64,000 bases of DNA from Frankia alni ACN14a (lineage in GTDB: Bacteria; Actinomycetota; Actinomycetes; Frankiales; Frankiaceae): contig NC_008278.1 in assembly GCF_000058485.1 (NCBI RefSeq), forward strand, positions 3,838,962 through 3,902,961, in the 5' to 3' direction. Under the pieces are notes generated by a model. That model worked only from the letters and a program-made list of their open reading frames with translations, had not been told where the DNA came from and did no database searches. Made by a program: the position numbers and the translations under genes. Shown here piece after piece: positions 1 through 8,393 of this stretch; within the stretch, counting starts at the first letter, position 1, and each line of letters begins with the position of its first letter.

Positions 1-330
1 CACGACGTCGCCGACGCCCACGTCGCCGTCGCCGAGAGCTACGGCGTCGCCTACCACGCGGGCGAGCCGGCCGGCGACGTGCGGTGGAACTACGCCGCGG
101 GCTTCCGGTACGTCGACCGGTTCGAACGCCGCGACGGGCGGTGGCGCATCGCCGACCGGATCACCGTCATCGAGTGGGTCCGGCCCTGGGACGCCGACCG
201 CGACCGGATCACCAAGTTCGGCGAGCACCTGCCGCGCCGCGACCGCACCGACCCGCTCTACGCCACGCAGGCGGCGGCCGAAGTGCGGGAACTGGGAGCG
301 GGGAAGACAGCAGCGCGGGAATCGGCGTGA
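1..330 (+). CDS. SnoaL-like (NTF2 fold) protein, 3' end
   Basis: Only the last 109 residues are inside the window; the start lies upstream. The C-terminal half has the hallmark of SnoaL-like polyketide-cyclase/steroid-isomerase-type proteins: a strand with Y-A-A-G-F-R-Y-V-D-R-F, then R-D-G-R-W-R-I-A and an ending V-I-E-W-V-R-P-W. Such small cone-shaped proteins act as isomerases, dehydratases or ligand binders in steroid and aromatic breakdown. The stop overlaps the GTG start of the next SDR gene, so the two are translationally coupled. The exact reaction cannot be read from the sequence. Confidence 0.8.
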   Translation, partial: HDVADAHVAVAESYGVAYHAGEPAGDVRWNYAAGFRYVDRFERRDGRWRIADRITVIEWVRPWDADRDRITKFGEHLPRRDRTDPLYATQAAAEVRELGAGKTAARESA

Positions 331-1079
331 GGCTGGCCGAGACGGTCGCCCTGGTGACCGGCGCCGGGCAGGGCGTCGGGCGTGGCGTGGCGCTGGCGCT
401 GGCCGCCGAGGGCGCGGCCGTCGCGGTCGTCGGGCGCACGCTGGCGAAGTGCGAGGCGGTGGCGGCCGAGATCGTCGAGCGGGGCGGGCGGGCGATCGCG
501 GTGCAGGCCGACGCGGGGGTCCGCGCCGACGTGGACGCCGCCGTGGCCGCGGTCCGCGCCGGGCTCGGCCCGGTGACGAGCCTCGTCAACGTCGCGCAGA
601 CCACCCGGTACGGCTCGATCCGCCGGCTCACCGAGGACGACCTGGACGCCGTCTGGCAGTCGGGCCCGGTCGGGTCGCTGCGGTTCATGCAGGCCTGCTT
701 CGACGACCTGCGGGCCAGCAAGGGCAGCGTGGTCAACTTCGGCTCCGGCAGCGGGCTGACCGCCCGCCCCGCGATGGGCGCCTACGCCGCGGTCAAGGAG
801 GCGCTGCGGACGATGAGCCGCGTCGCCGCCGCCGAGTGGGGCCGCTACGGCATCCGGGTCAACGTCGTCTGCCCGCTCGCCGGCTCGCCCGGCTTCGACA
901 GTTGGACGGCCGACCTGCCCGACGCCGCGGCGAGCCTCGCCGCCCAGGTGCCGCTGGGTCGACTCGGCGACGCCGAGGCCGACGTCGGGCGCGCCGTGGT
1001 CTTCCTCGTCGGCCCGGACGCTCAGTACATCACCGGCACCACCCTGATGGTCGACGGCGGCTATGACTACCTCCGGTGA
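327..1079 (+). CDS. SDR family oxidoreductase
   Basis: A 250-residue short-chain dehydrogenase/reductase. The GTG start at 327 overlaps the upstream stop and puts the cofactor motif TGAGQGVG close to the N-terminus, as usual for the family. The catalytic tyrosine and lysine are seen in Y-A-A-V-K, and the C-terminal motif V-D-G-G-Y is present. The usual N-N-A-G after strand 4 is replaced by V-N-V-A-Q, which is unusual but occurs in divergent SDRs. It is the second gene of a five-gene catabolic operon, so an alcohol/ketone step on a CoA-linked or terpenoid-like substrate is likely; the substrate is unknown. Confidence 0.88.
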   Translation: MRLAETVALVTGAGQGVGRGVALALAAEGAAVAVVGRTLAKCEAVAAEIVERGGRAIAVQADAGVRADVDAAVAAVRAGLGPVTSLVNVAQTTRYGSIRRLTEDDLDAVWQSGPVGSLRFMQACFDDLRASKGSVVNFGSGSGLTARPAMGAYAAVKEALRTMSRVAAAEWGRYGIRVNVVCPLAGSPGFDSWTADLPDAAASLAAQVPLGRLGDAEADVGRAVVFLVGPDAQYITGTTLMVDGGYDYLR

Positions 1080-1998
1080 GTCGACCGGCCGCGCCGGTGC
1101 CCAGGGTCCGTTAGCCGGCGGCCCGCTGGCGGGCGGTTCGTCGGCGGCCGGTTCGCTGGCGGGTGGTTCGTTGGCGGGTGAGGTCGCGCTGGTCACGGGG
1201 GCGGGTTCGGGGATCGGCGCGGCCAGCGCCCGCCGGCTCGCCGCCGAGGGCGCGGCGGTCGCCGTCACCGACCTTGCCGGCGCGTCGGCGCAGCGGGTCC
1301 GCGACGAGATCGTCGCGGCCGGCGGGCAGGCCGTCGCGCTCGCCCTCGACGTCGCCGACGAGGCCGCCGTGCGCGACTGCGTCGCGCGGGTCGCGGCCGA
1401 GCTCGGCCCGATCGGCGTGCTGCACAACAACGCCGCCGCGACCGCACTGTCCGGCGGCGGCGGCGACGCCGAGGTGCTCACGATGTCGGCGGAGCTCTGG
1501 GACGCGACGATGGCCGTCAACGTCCGCGGGCCGATGCTGCTGGCGCGCGCCGCGCTGCCCGCGATGATCGCCGCCGGCCGCGGGTCGATCGTCAACACCT
1601 CGTCGGGGGCCGCCGCGGCCGCCGAGCACCTGCGCCCGGCCTACGGCGCGTCGAAGGCGGCGCTGGAGTCCCTGACCCGCAGCATCGCCGCCCGCTACGG
1701 CCCGGTCGGAGTGCGCTGCAACGCCGTCGCCCCGGGACTCGTGCTGACCGACACCGTCCGCGGGCCCGGCCGCGGGCTGCGCCGGATGCGCGCCGTGTTC
1801 GCCGCGCACACCCCGTCCCCGCTGGGCACGCCCGACGAGGTCGCCCGGGTCGTGGCGTTCCTCGCCTCCGACGCCGCCCGTTACGTCAACGGCGTCGTGC
1901 TGCGCGTCGACGGCGGCATGGGCGCCGCCCAGCCCTACCTCGCCGACCTGCTCGGCCGCCACGCCGCGGTCGAGAACGCGCCGACCGTGCTTTCCTGA
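1063..1998 (+). CDS. SDR family oxidoreductase
   Basis: Up to 311 residues if translation starts at the ATG at 1063, which overlaps the preceding SDR by 17 bp. The first about 35 residues are a Gly/Ala/Ser-rich repeat (P-L-A-G-G units), and the SDR fold only begins at G-E-V-A-L-V-T-G-A-G-S-G-I-G. A TTG codon just before that point is a plausible alternative start. H-N-N-A-A, T-S-S-G and Y-G-A-S-K are all present, so the enzyme should be active. It sits in the same operon as the SDR before it and the F420-type enzyme after it, probably acting on the same pathway intermediates. Confidence 0.85.
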   Translation: MTTSGESTGRAGAQGPLAGGPLAGGSSAAGSLAGGSLAGEVALVTGAGSGIGAASARRLAAEGAAVAVTDLAGASAQRVRDEIVAAGGQAVALALDVADEAAVRDCVARVAAELGPIGVLHNNAAATALSGGGGDAEVLTMSAELWDATMAVNVRGPMLLARAALPAMIAAGRGSIVNTSSGAAAAAEHLRPAYGASKAALESLTRSIAARYGPVGVRCNAVAPGLVLTDTVRGPGRGLRRMRAVFAAHTPSPLGTPDEVARVVAFLASDAARYVNGVVLRVDGGMGAAQPYLADLLGRHAAVENAPTVLS

Positions 1999-2007
1999 GG
2001 AGTCTCC

Positions 2008-2889
2008 ATGAAGTGGGGCATCGTCTTCGCCAGCACCGGGTTCCCCGACCCCGAGGACGCCGTGGCGCTCGCCGTCGCGGCCGAGCAGGCCGGGTTCGAG
2101 TCGCTGTGGGCGCCGGAGCACGTCGTGCAGTCGCGCCGCCCCGACGCGACCCCGTACCGCGGCGTCACCAACGGCAGCATGGACCGGCTCTCGCGGCGCG
2201 GCGGCATGCCCGACCCGCTGATCTGGCTGACCTACGTCGCCGCGGTGACCACCCGGATCCGCTTCGGCACCGGCGTGCTGATCCTGCCGGAGCACCAGCC
2301 GACGGTGCTCGCCAAGACCGCCGCCACCCTCGACCATCTCTCCGGCGGCCGGCTGATGCTCGGCATCGGCGTCGGCGAGCTGCCCGAGGAGTACGCCGCC
2401 GTCGGCATGGAGTTCCGCAACCGGGGCCGGCGGATGGACGAGTACATCGACGCCATGCGGGTGCTGTGGCGCGACGACACGGCGACCTTCGCCGGCGAGT
2501 ACGTCGCCTTCGACCAGGTGGAGTGCCGGCCGTGGCCGGTGCGCCGGGCGATCCCGCTGTTCGTCGGCGGGGCGTCGGAGGCGGCGATCCGCCGCGCGGC
2601 GACCCGCGGCGACGGCTACTTCCCGTTCGTCTTCCCCGGCCAGGACCCGCTCGTCGAGCTGCCGAAGCTGCTCACCCGGGTCCGCGAGGAGACCAGGGCC
2701 GTCGGGCGCGACCCCGACGCCATGGAGTTCACCGCGGGCGGGGCGCGCACCGTCGAGGAGGCGAAGGTCTACGCCGACTTCGGCGTCCACCGGCTCACCG
2801 TCGCCGTGCGCGGGCGCACCATCGCCGAGATGCTCGACGACGTCGCCCGCCTCGGCGACGAACTCGTCGCACCCACGGTCGAGCTGTGA
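2008..2889 (+). CDS. LLM class F420-dependent oxidoreductase
   Basis: 293 residues of the luciferase-like (TIM-barrel) family, close to the actinobacterial F420-dependent subgroup. It starts with K-W-G-I-V-F-A-S-T-G-F-P-D-P, has W-A-P-E-H-V and the core G-G-R-L-M-L-G-I-G-V-G, where the cofactor phosphate binds. A good ribosome site (AGGAG) lies 6 bases before the ATG. These enzymes transfer hydride with reduced deazaflavin F420 or use FMN; which of the two applies here is inferred from family likeness. It lies between SDR genes in the operon and overlaps the next start by 4 bp. Confidence 0.88.
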   Translation: MKWGIVFASTGFPDPEDAVALAVAAEQAGFESLWAPEHVVQSRRPDATPYRGVTNGSMDRLSRRGGMPDPLIWLTYVAAVTTRIRFGTGVLILPEHQPTVLAKTAATLDHLSGGRLMLGIGVGELPEEYAAVGMEFRNRGRRMDEYIDAMRVLWRDDTATFAGEYVAFDQVECRPWPVRRAIPLFVGGASEAAIRRAATRGDGYFPFVFPGQDPLVELPKLLTRVREETRAVGRDPDAMEFTAGGARTVEEAKVYADFGVHRLTVAVRGRTIAEMLDDVARLGDELVAPTVEL

Positions 2890-3869
2890 CCGCGGCGGAT
2901 CCCGATCCGGCGTCGTCGTCGGCGGGGGAGTTGTCGTTCGCGGGTCGCACCGTGCTCGTCACGGGTGCGGGGCGCGGCGTCGGGCGGGCGCACGCGCTCG
3001 CCTTCGCCGCCCGCGGGGCCGCCGTCGTCGTCAACGACCTGCCCGATCCCGCCGCCGATCAGGCCGAGGGGGCCGAGGGGGCGGAGGGGGCCGCGGCCGT
3101 CGTCGCCGAGATCCGCCGGGCCGGGGGCAGGGCCGTCGCGCACCTCGGCGACGTCGCCGAGCCGGGGGTCGCCGAGGCGCTGGTCGAGCGGGCGCTCGCC
3201 GAGTTCGGCCGCGTGGACGTCGTCGTCGCCAACGCCGGCATCGACCGGATCGTGCGGCTGCGCGAGGTCACCGCCGACGTGCTGAGCGAGTTCTTCCGGG
3301 TGCACGTGCTGGGCACCTGGGCGCTGTGCTCCGCCGCCTGGCCGCACCTGGCGCAGCAGGGCTACGGGCGGATCGTGACGACGACCTCGGCCGCCGGCTA
3401 CTTCGGCCTGGCCGCCGCGCTGCCGTACACGGTCGCGAAGGGCGCCCTGCACGGCCTGACCCAGACGCTCGCCCTCGAAGGCGCCCGCCGCGGCATCACC
3501 GTCAACGCGGTCGCGCCGTTCGCGGCGTCACGGCTGGCCGCCGACCGGACCCGGTCGCGGCCCGAGATGTACGCCGCGATCGAGCGGGTCGCCCCGCCGG
3601 CGTCGGTGGCCGCGGTGGCGCTGTGGCTCGCGCACGAGTCGACGACCGTCACCGGCCTGGCCTTCGAGGCCGGCATCGACGCGGTCGGCCGCATCGCGGT
3701 GGCCACCGGCGACGTGCTCACCGTCGACGGTGCGCTGACCCCCGAGGACGTCCGCGCCGGCGCGGCGCTGCTGACCGGAGGCGCCGTGACCGTCCCCGAC
3801 CTCGGCGCCGCCGACCGCCCCCTGACCCGCCGCCTCACCGAACGCGCCGCCGCAGCCGCGTCGAGGTGA
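2886..3869 (+). CDS. SDR oxidoreductase, MFE-2-like
   Basis: 327 residues starting at a GTG that overlaps the stop of the LLM gene (GTGA). Motifs: TGAGRGVG, a long N-D-L-P region, V-A-N-A-G, T-S-A-A and Y-T-V-A-K. The extended acidic loop after N-D-L-P (E-G-A-E-G-A-E-G-A, a 9-bp repeat) and the long C-terminal tail beyond the fold resemble the hydroxyacyl-CoA dehydrogenase part of multifunctional enzyme 2. This would fit a beta-oxidation-like dehydrogenation. It is the last gene of the operon; the convergent HxlR gene follows after 33 bases. Confidence 0.85.
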   Translation: MTAADPDPASSSAGELSFAGRTVLVTGAGRGVGRAHALAFAARGAAVVVNDLPDPAADQAEGAEGAEGAAAVVAEIRRAGGRAVAHLGDVAEPGVAEALVERALAEFGRVDVVVANAGIDRIVRLREVTADVLSEFFRVHVLGTWALCSAAWPHLAQQGYGRIVTTTSAAGYFGLAAALPYTVAKGALHGLTQTLALEGARRGITVNAVAPFAASRLAADRTRSRPEMYAAIERVAPPASVAAVALWLAHESTTVTGLAFEAGIDAVGRIAVATGDVLTVDGALTPEDVRAGAALLTGGAVTVPDLGAADRPLTRRLTERAAAAASR

Positions 3870-3902
3870 ACGGCGCCGTCCTGCGCGAGACAGGCCGGGA
3901 TG

Positions 3903-4262
3903 TCACGTGTCCGCACGTCGCTCGTCGTAGTGACAGCGGGCGGCCTCGACCGCGTCGAGATGACCGACAGCCCATTCCAGGATGGCGTGCACAGGGGACC
4001 GAAGGGTCCGGCCCAGGGGGGTGATGCGGTATTCGATCGCCACCGGATCCGTGGACACGACCGCTCGTTCGACCATGCCGTTGCGCTCCAGTCGTCGCAG
4101 GCAGGCGGTCAGTGACTTCGGGGTGACGGCGGGCATGTCCTGCCGGAGTTCGTTGAAGCGTCGGGGGCGGTCGCACAGTGCGGCCAGTACCAGCAGGGAC
4201 CACTTGTCGAAGAGTTGGTCGAGCAGATGTCGGCCGTCGCCGTCGAGCGTCACGTCGGGCAC
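3903..4262 (-). CDS. HxlR family transcriptional regulator
   Basis: 119 residues with a single winged-helix domain of the HxlR type: D-K-W-S-L-L-V-L-A-A-L near the start, then R-R-F-N-E-L-R and T-P-K-S-L-T-A-C-L-R-R-L-E-R for the recognition helix. The GTG start is preceded by a strong GAGGGAG ribosome site 6 bases upstream. It is divergent from the enoyl-CoA hydratase gene, with a 7-bp inverted repeat between them, so it probably controls that gene and itself. HxlR proteins often sense aldehydes, quinones or thiol stress; no sensor cysteine cluster is obvious here. Confidence 0.88.
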   Translation of the reverse strand: MPDVTLDGDGRHLLDQLFDKWSLLVLAALCDRPRRFNELRQDMPAVTPKSLTACLRRLERNGMVERAVVSTDPVAIEYRITPLGRTLRSPVHAILEWAVGHLDAVEAARCHYDERRADT

Positions 4263-4296
4263 GTCGGTCTCCCTCGCGATACCTGATTTCGTTGAA

Positions 4297-4320
4297 GTAT
4301 ATCCGCGCTACTAGATATAC
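4297..4320. promoter_or_regulatory. Inverted repeat between hxlR-like and hydratase genes
   Basis: Perfect 7-bp arms GTATATC and GATATAC separated by 10 bases, in an AT-rich patch of an otherwise GC-rich region. It lies 35 bases upstream of the HxlR start and 38 bases before the hydratase start. This is a likely operator for the HxlR regulator, overlapping both promoters; the protein-site link is inferred from position. Confidence 0.5.
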
Positions 4321-4357
4321 ATCAGATACCGGACGGTCTGACGACGAAACGGGAATC

Positions 4358-5197
4358 ATGACTAACGCATGTTCGACCCTCACGATCTCTCTCGCCGGCG
4401 GCGTGGCGAACGTCGTGATCGACAACCCTCCCATCAATCTGCTCGACACCGCCCTGATGACGGACCTGGACCGGTTTGCGGCCGCGATGTCCGGCGCCCA
4501 CGACATCCGGGTGATCGTTTTCGACAGCGCGGATCCGGACTTCTTCGTCGCGCACGGCGACATGACGACCGCCGACGCCCCCGCGGCGTTCGCTGCCCTC
4601 CCCCTCGCGCCCGAACAGGACCAGTCCCTCAACCCGATGATGCGCCTGCACGAACGCATTCGGTCGCTGCCGCAGATCACCATCGGCAAGGTGCGCGGAC
4701 TGGCCCGCGGCGGCGGTGCGGAACTGCTGTCCGCGATGGACCTGCGGTTCGCCTCGCTCGAACGCGCCGCAATGGCGCAGATGGAGTGTCGGCTGGGAAT
4801 CATCCCGGGTGCGGGAGGCACTGCCTACCTGCCTGGTCTCGTGGGTCGCGCGCGTGCTCTGGAGATCATCCTCGGCGGGCAGCTGGTCGATGCCGCGACC
4901 GCGGAACGGATTGGATGGGTGAACCGGGCCGTGCCGGACACCGAGCTCGACCACGTCGTCGACACCCTCGCCGCCCGCATCGCCGCTCTTCCTCCCGGCG
5001 TCGCCCGCGCCGCGACCGAAGCGGTCGACACCGCGGTCGAATCGACCACGCACGGCCTGCGGAAGGCCAACGAGCTCCTCAAGGGACTGTTCGACGAACC
5101 CGCCGCAACCCGTCTCGCCAGGGCTGCACTGGCCGCCGGCGCGCACACCCGCGACGGAGAGCGCCGCCTCGAGGCTCTTGTCGACGACATCACCTAG
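4358..5197 (+). CDS. Enoyl-CoA hydratase/isomerase family protein
   Basis: 279 residues with the crotonase fold. Seen: N-P-P-I-N-L-L at the N-terminus, then V-R-G-L-A-R-G-G-G-A-E-L for the CoA-binding/oxyanion region, and M-E-C-R-L-G-I-I-P-G-A-G-G-T-A-Y-L for the second active-site helix (in place of the usual E-x-x-x-G-x-x-P). The oxyanion loop is typical. Base composition is slightly lower in GC than the neighbours. It is divergent from an HxlR regulator and stands alone, so it may serve in an inducible fatty or aromatic acid route; the substrate is not evident. Confidence 0.87.
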   Translation: MTNACSTLTISLAGGVANVVIDNPPINLLDTALMTDLDRFAAAMSGAHDIRVIVFDSADPDFFVAHGDMTTADAPAAFAALPLAPEQDQSLNPMMRLHERIRSLPQITIGKVRGLARGGGAELLSAMDLRFASLERAAMAQMECRLGIIPGAGGTAYLPGLVGRARALEIILGGQLVDAATAERIGWVNRAVPDTELDHVVDTLAARIAALPPGVARAATEAVDTAVESTTHGLRKANELLKGLFDEPAATRLARAALAAGAHTRDGERRLEALVDDIT

Positions 5198-5252
5198 GAC
5201 ACCGGCGACCTGTGGTTCCAGGGCGAGGCGGTGACCGGCCCGGAGGAGCTCG

Positions 5253-5459
5253 TACAACTCGGCGTTGCTCACCGAACTGGTGGGCGAGGCCGGCGAGGTC
5301 ATCTCGATCGACATCGATGAGGACGTCTTGGACCGTGCCGGTCGGCTCCTGCCGGCCGCCGGCTACCCGGATGTGCGCCTGGTGCACGCGGACGGCGAGT
5401 TCGGCGCGCTGCGCGGAGAGTTCTCCTACCAGGCGGCGATGGTCTGGTTCGCCTGGTGC
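5253..5459 (+). pseudogene. Methyltransferase remnant (PCMT/FxLD type)
   Basis: About 69 codons with the SAM-binding core of protein-isoaspartate-type methyltransferases: G-Y-N-S-A-L-L-T-E-L-V-G, then V-I-S-I-D-I-D-E-D-V and V-R-L-V-H-A-D-G-E. The preceding glycine-rich motif and the whole C-terminal half are missing, and no start codon fits. The closest remembered relatives are the FxLD-type methyltransferases found with peptide-modification genes. The fragment lies between the hydratase stop and a convergent gene, so it is a relic of a larger lost locus. Confidence 0.6.
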
Positions 5460-5546
5460 GACCGACGAAGCCGTCCCCGCGTGCCACGACGAGGACGCGC
5501 TGACCGAACCAGCATCCGACCCGAACATGTGAAGTCGCCCCGGGGT

Positions 5547-6788
5547 TCAGGACCTGCTGGTTCTGTCCGGCGGACTGGCGTCGGGGTCGGGGTGGTGTCG
5601 GCCGGTGATGATCCAGGTGCCGGCGATGATGACGAACGCGAAGAGCAGGAGCCCGGCGCCGAGGATGGTGAGCAGGAGTGCGCGGTCGCGGAAGCCGAGG
5701 TTGCCGGTGAGGGTGATCGGGAGTGAGCCGACGGCGAAGGCGACGGCGGCGGTGAAGACGGTGACGAGTTCGACGGCGCGGATCGCGGAGGTCTGCAACG
5801 TCCGGCGCAGATCGCGGTTGGCGGCGTCCTGGGCACGCCAGCGGGTTTGCTGGCCAGCGGCCAGTTCGGCGAGATCGAGACCCTTTTCGATGACGTCGCG
5901 TTCCCGTAGGTACTGCTCCTGAAGAAGTTCGTGGCTGATGCGGGTGCCGATCGCGGGCAGCAGGCGCAGCGCGGTGTCGATGGTGTCGAGTGCGTCGGTG
6001 TAGTCGCCGCACATGCGTTGGCCGCACGCGAGGCGAAACTGGAACAGATGGTCGTCCGGGAACTCGGTGACGGCGTCGGTGGCGCGGCGACGGAGCTGCT
6101 CGCCCCGTTCCGGGAAACGCGGGGCGGCAGCGAGGGCGCCCAGGCAGACGTCGACGACGGCCCGGGAACGTGGGGTGGCGCGCCAGGCCGTGTCGAGGAG
6201 GTCGAGGGCGTGGCTGGTGGTGATGGTGCGGCTGCCGAACGCGGCGAAGGCGCGTAGGCCGGTGAACAGCGGGTCGTCGCGGTGGCGGCCGGCGGCGACG
6301 GCGAGCAGGGAGGATTCGAGGAATTGGTGGAGCTCGTCGAACCAGAAGTTCGAGCGGAGCTTGCCGGCGTGGTAGAGCGCGGCGAAGTAGCAGATGTCGG
6401 CCGAGCCCTGGGTCGTCTCGACGATGCGGCCGGTGGCGAGGGTGAGGTCGTGGCGGGACTCGACGCTGTCCTTGGTGATGAAGGCGTAGCCCAGCGACCA
6501 CTTCTCGATGATGTTCGGGCGGATCGGCGGTTCGGTGTGGTCGTACAGCCAGCGGGCGCAGCGGGCCGCTACCTCGACGGTGGGCTCGCGCAGGAATCGG
6601 CGGCGCCAGTACCGGTCGGCGCAGATCAGCCAGGGGTCGATGACGAAGTCCGCCGACGGGATCTGGAAGGGGGGTTCGATGCCGGCGTCGATCAGTTCGG
6701 CGGCGAGATCCTCGCAGATCCGGTCCAACTCACGGGAGTCGGTGGAGGCTGCCTGACCGAGCCGCGCGTTGATCGATGCGACGTCCAC
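5547..6788 (-). CDS. Uncharacterised protein with two C-terminal membrane helices
   Basis: 413 residues from a GTG preceded by a very strong AGAAGGAGG ribosome site; an upstream in-frame ATG exists but has no such site. About 330 mostly helical, soluble residues rich in Trp/Arg/Asp (TPR-like in character, for example the segment with D-Y-T-D-A-L-D-T-I-D-T-A-L-R) are followed by two membrane segments near the C-terminus and a short Pro/Asp tail. This suggests a cytoplasmic domain anchored in the membrane. The family is not recognised. It is divergent from the glycosyltransferase and shares its promoter region. Confidence 0.72.
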   Translation of the reverse strand: MDVASINARLGQAASTDSRELDRICEDLAAELIDAGIEPPFQIPSADFVIDPWLICADRYWRRRFLREPTVEVAARCARWLYDHTEPPIRPNIIEKWSLGYAFITKDSVESRHDLTLATGRIVETTQGSADICYFAALYHAGKLRSNFWFDELHQFLESSLLAVAAGRHRDDPLFTGLRAFAAFGSRTITTSHALDLLDTAWRATPRSRAVVDVCLGALAAAPRFPERGEQLRRRATDAVTEFPDDHLFQFRLACGQRMCGDYTDALDTIDTALRLLPAIGTRISHELLQEQYLRERDVIEKGLDLAELAAGQQTRWRAQDAANRDLRRTLQTSAIRAVELVTVFTAAVAFAVGSLPITLTGNLGFRDRALLLTILGAGLLLFAFVIIAGTWIITGRHHPDPDASPPDRTSRS

Positions 6789-6817
6789 GTGCCTCCTTCT
6801 GGCGGATCTTCTCCGGA

Positions 6818-6853
6818 TATGTACCACACGAATGCGGATCGGATCGGTACATA
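6818..6853. promoter_or_regulatory. Inverted repeat in divergent promoter
   Basis: Perfect 8-bp arms TATGTACC (6818-6825) and GGTACATA (6846-6853), centres 28 bp apart, exactly between the divergent membrane-anchored protein and glycosyltransferase starts. Likely a shared operator or paired half-sites; the regulator is not known. Confidence 0.45.
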
Positions 6854-6861
6854 CTGCGAAC

Positions 6862-7620
6862 ATGCGGGTCGATGTGGTCACCGCGGCTCACGCCGAGTAC
6901 GCGGGCTACCTGCCGGCGGCGTGGGAGTCGCTGCGTCGGCAGCGTCATCCGCACTGGACGTGGCGGGTGCAGATCGACGGGCCGTCCGACGACGTTCTCG
7001 ACACACTGGCCGCCTGTGGAGCGGCGGCTGACGGCCGCGTCCGGATCGGCGCGCACGGCACCCGGGAAGGCCCTGGGGTCGCCCGCAACATCGCCCTTGG
7101 TGAATGCACCGCGCCGCTGGTCCAGAACCTCGACGCCGACGACGAGCTCGAACCCGACGCGCTCGCCGCCCTCAGCGGCGCGCTCGCCACGCATCCTGCG
7201 GCCGGCTATGCGGTCGGTCATGCCCGTGACCTGCATGGGGACGGCACCCTGCACACCTTGCTGTTGGCCGTGCCCGCCGGGCCGCTGGCCCGCGGTGCGC
7301 TGGCTGTGGCGTGGGCGTCTGCCCTTCCCGACCAGACCCTGCCACCGGTGCACCCGGCCGGGGTGATGTGGCGCCGCACTCTGCTCCTCGCCGTCGGGGG
7401 ATGGGCGGCACTACGCGGCGTCGAGGACACCGCAACCCTCATCGCCGGCTCCGCCCTCGCCACCGGAATCCTGCTCGACATTCCCACCCTGCGTTACCGG
7501 CGTCATGACGCACAGCGTTCCCGTCAGAACGGCAATTTCTCCGGGGGGGGGGGTCAATATTTGCTCATCTGGCAGCGCGCCGCACTCCTCGCCGCAGGGC
7601 ATCCCTGGGAAGACCGATAA
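6862..7620 (+). CDS. Family 2-like glycosyltransferase
   Basis: 252 residues with a GT-A fold. It begins with M-R-V-D-V-V-T-A-A-H and continues with W-E-S-L-R-R-Q-R-H-P-H-W-T-W, typical for the nucleotide-binding part of GT2 enzymes. The metal-binding acidic motif is N-L-D-A-D-D-E. A later R-Y-R-R-H-D is typical for the acceptor side. Near the C-terminus the gene runs through 11 consecutive G at 7543-7553, encoding S-G-G-G-G; slippage there would change the last 22 residues. It is divergent from the membrane-anchored protein. Sugar donor and acceptor are unknown. Confidence 0.75.
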   Translation: MRVDVVTAAHAEYAGYLPAAWESLRRQRHPHWTWRVQIDGPSDDVLDTLAACGAAADGRVRIGAHGTREGPGVARNIALGECTAPLVQNLDADDELEPDALAALSGALATHPAAGYAVGHARDLHGDGTLHTLLLAVPAGPLARGALAVAWASALPDQTLPPVHPAGVMWRRTLLLAVGGWAALRGVEDTATLIAGSALATGILLDIPTLRYRRHDAQRSRQNGNFSGGGGQYLLIWQRAALLAAGHPWEDR

Positions 7621-7775
7621 CCAGCGCGCCCGGCGATCGAGGGTCACCCGCACCTCGCAGGCCAGTCGTTCGGCGCACGCTGAACGGTCGGAATATCGCG
7701 ACGGCCGTATGCGAGTAGGGGGTCGGGAAAGCGCGGCACCGCCGAACATCTGGCCCGTGACTCCCGGAGGAGCGC

Positions 7776-8342
7776 TCAGCGCCTCGTCTCGTACCTGGTC
7801 AGGACCACGCCGCCGGGAAACGTCCGCGTCTCCACCAGGTTCAGGTTCACCCAGCTGTCCAGCGCGGTGAAGAACGGCGTGCCGCTGCCCACCAGGACCG
7901 GATGGGCGACGATCGCGTACTCGTCGATCAGTCCGGCGCGCATGGCCGCCCCGGCGAGCGTCGCGCCGCCGATGGTCATGGGGCCGCCGTCCTCGGCCTT
8001 GAGCCGGGTGATCTCTGCGATCGCGTCGCCGGTGACCAGGCGGGTGTTCCCGTCGACCTTGGCGATCGTCGAGGAGAACACCACCTTCGGCGTGTCGCGC
8101 CAGTTCCGCGCGAACTCGATCTCCGCCGGGGTGGCGTCGGGCTGCTGGTCGCCGGTCGGCCAGTAGGAGCTCATCGCCTCCCACAGCCTGCGCCCGTACA
8201 GCGACAGGCCACTCGCCTGCTCGTGGCCGAGCCACCACTGGAACAGCTCGTCGCTCGGCGGCCCGCTCCAGCCGAGGTCGTCGCCGGCCGCGGCGATGTA
8301 GCCGTCCAGGGTCAGGTTCATGCCGTAGATCAGTTTCCGCAT
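7776..8342 (-). CDS. Dihydrofolate reductase family (RibD C-terminal-like) protein
   Basis: 188 residues that match the RibD C-terminal/YyaP type of small reductases: start M-R-K-L-I-Y-G-M-N-L-T-L-D-G-Y-I, G-R-R-L-W-E-A-M, and G-G-A-T-L-A-G-A-A-M for nucleotide binding. These proteins bind NADPH and are similar to bacterial dihydrofolate reductase, but most are of unknown substrate. The reading frame continues upstream into an SDR remnant, so the ATG at 8342 was chosen because it gives the family's usual N-terminus. Confidence 0.88.
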   Translation of the reverse strand: MRKLIYGMNLTLDGYIAAAGDDLGWSGPPSDELFQWWLGHEQASGLSLYGRRLWEAMSSYWPTGDQQPDATPAEIEFARNWRDTPKVVFSSTIAKVDGNTRLVTGDAIAEITRLKAEDGGPMTIGGATLAGAAMRAGLIDEYAIVAHPVLVGSGTPFFTALDSWVNLNLVETRTFPGGVVLTRYETRR

Positions 8343-8393
8343 GGCGCCAGCCTTCCGTGAGTCGGTCCCAGGCGTACAGACCGGCGCGCCGCG

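Noticed and set aside
258-1598. Long antisense frames opposite the SDR operon and most other genes
   Set aside because: They mirror the codon pattern of real genes on the other strand and have Arg/Pro/Gly-rich nonsense products.
6770-6881. Second leader peptide (R-R-H-V-D-V-A-S on the minus strand upstream of the membrane-anchored protein)
   Set aside because: The resemblance spans the real GTG start of the next gene, there is no separate stop, and the arginines are upstream sequence without a ribosome site.
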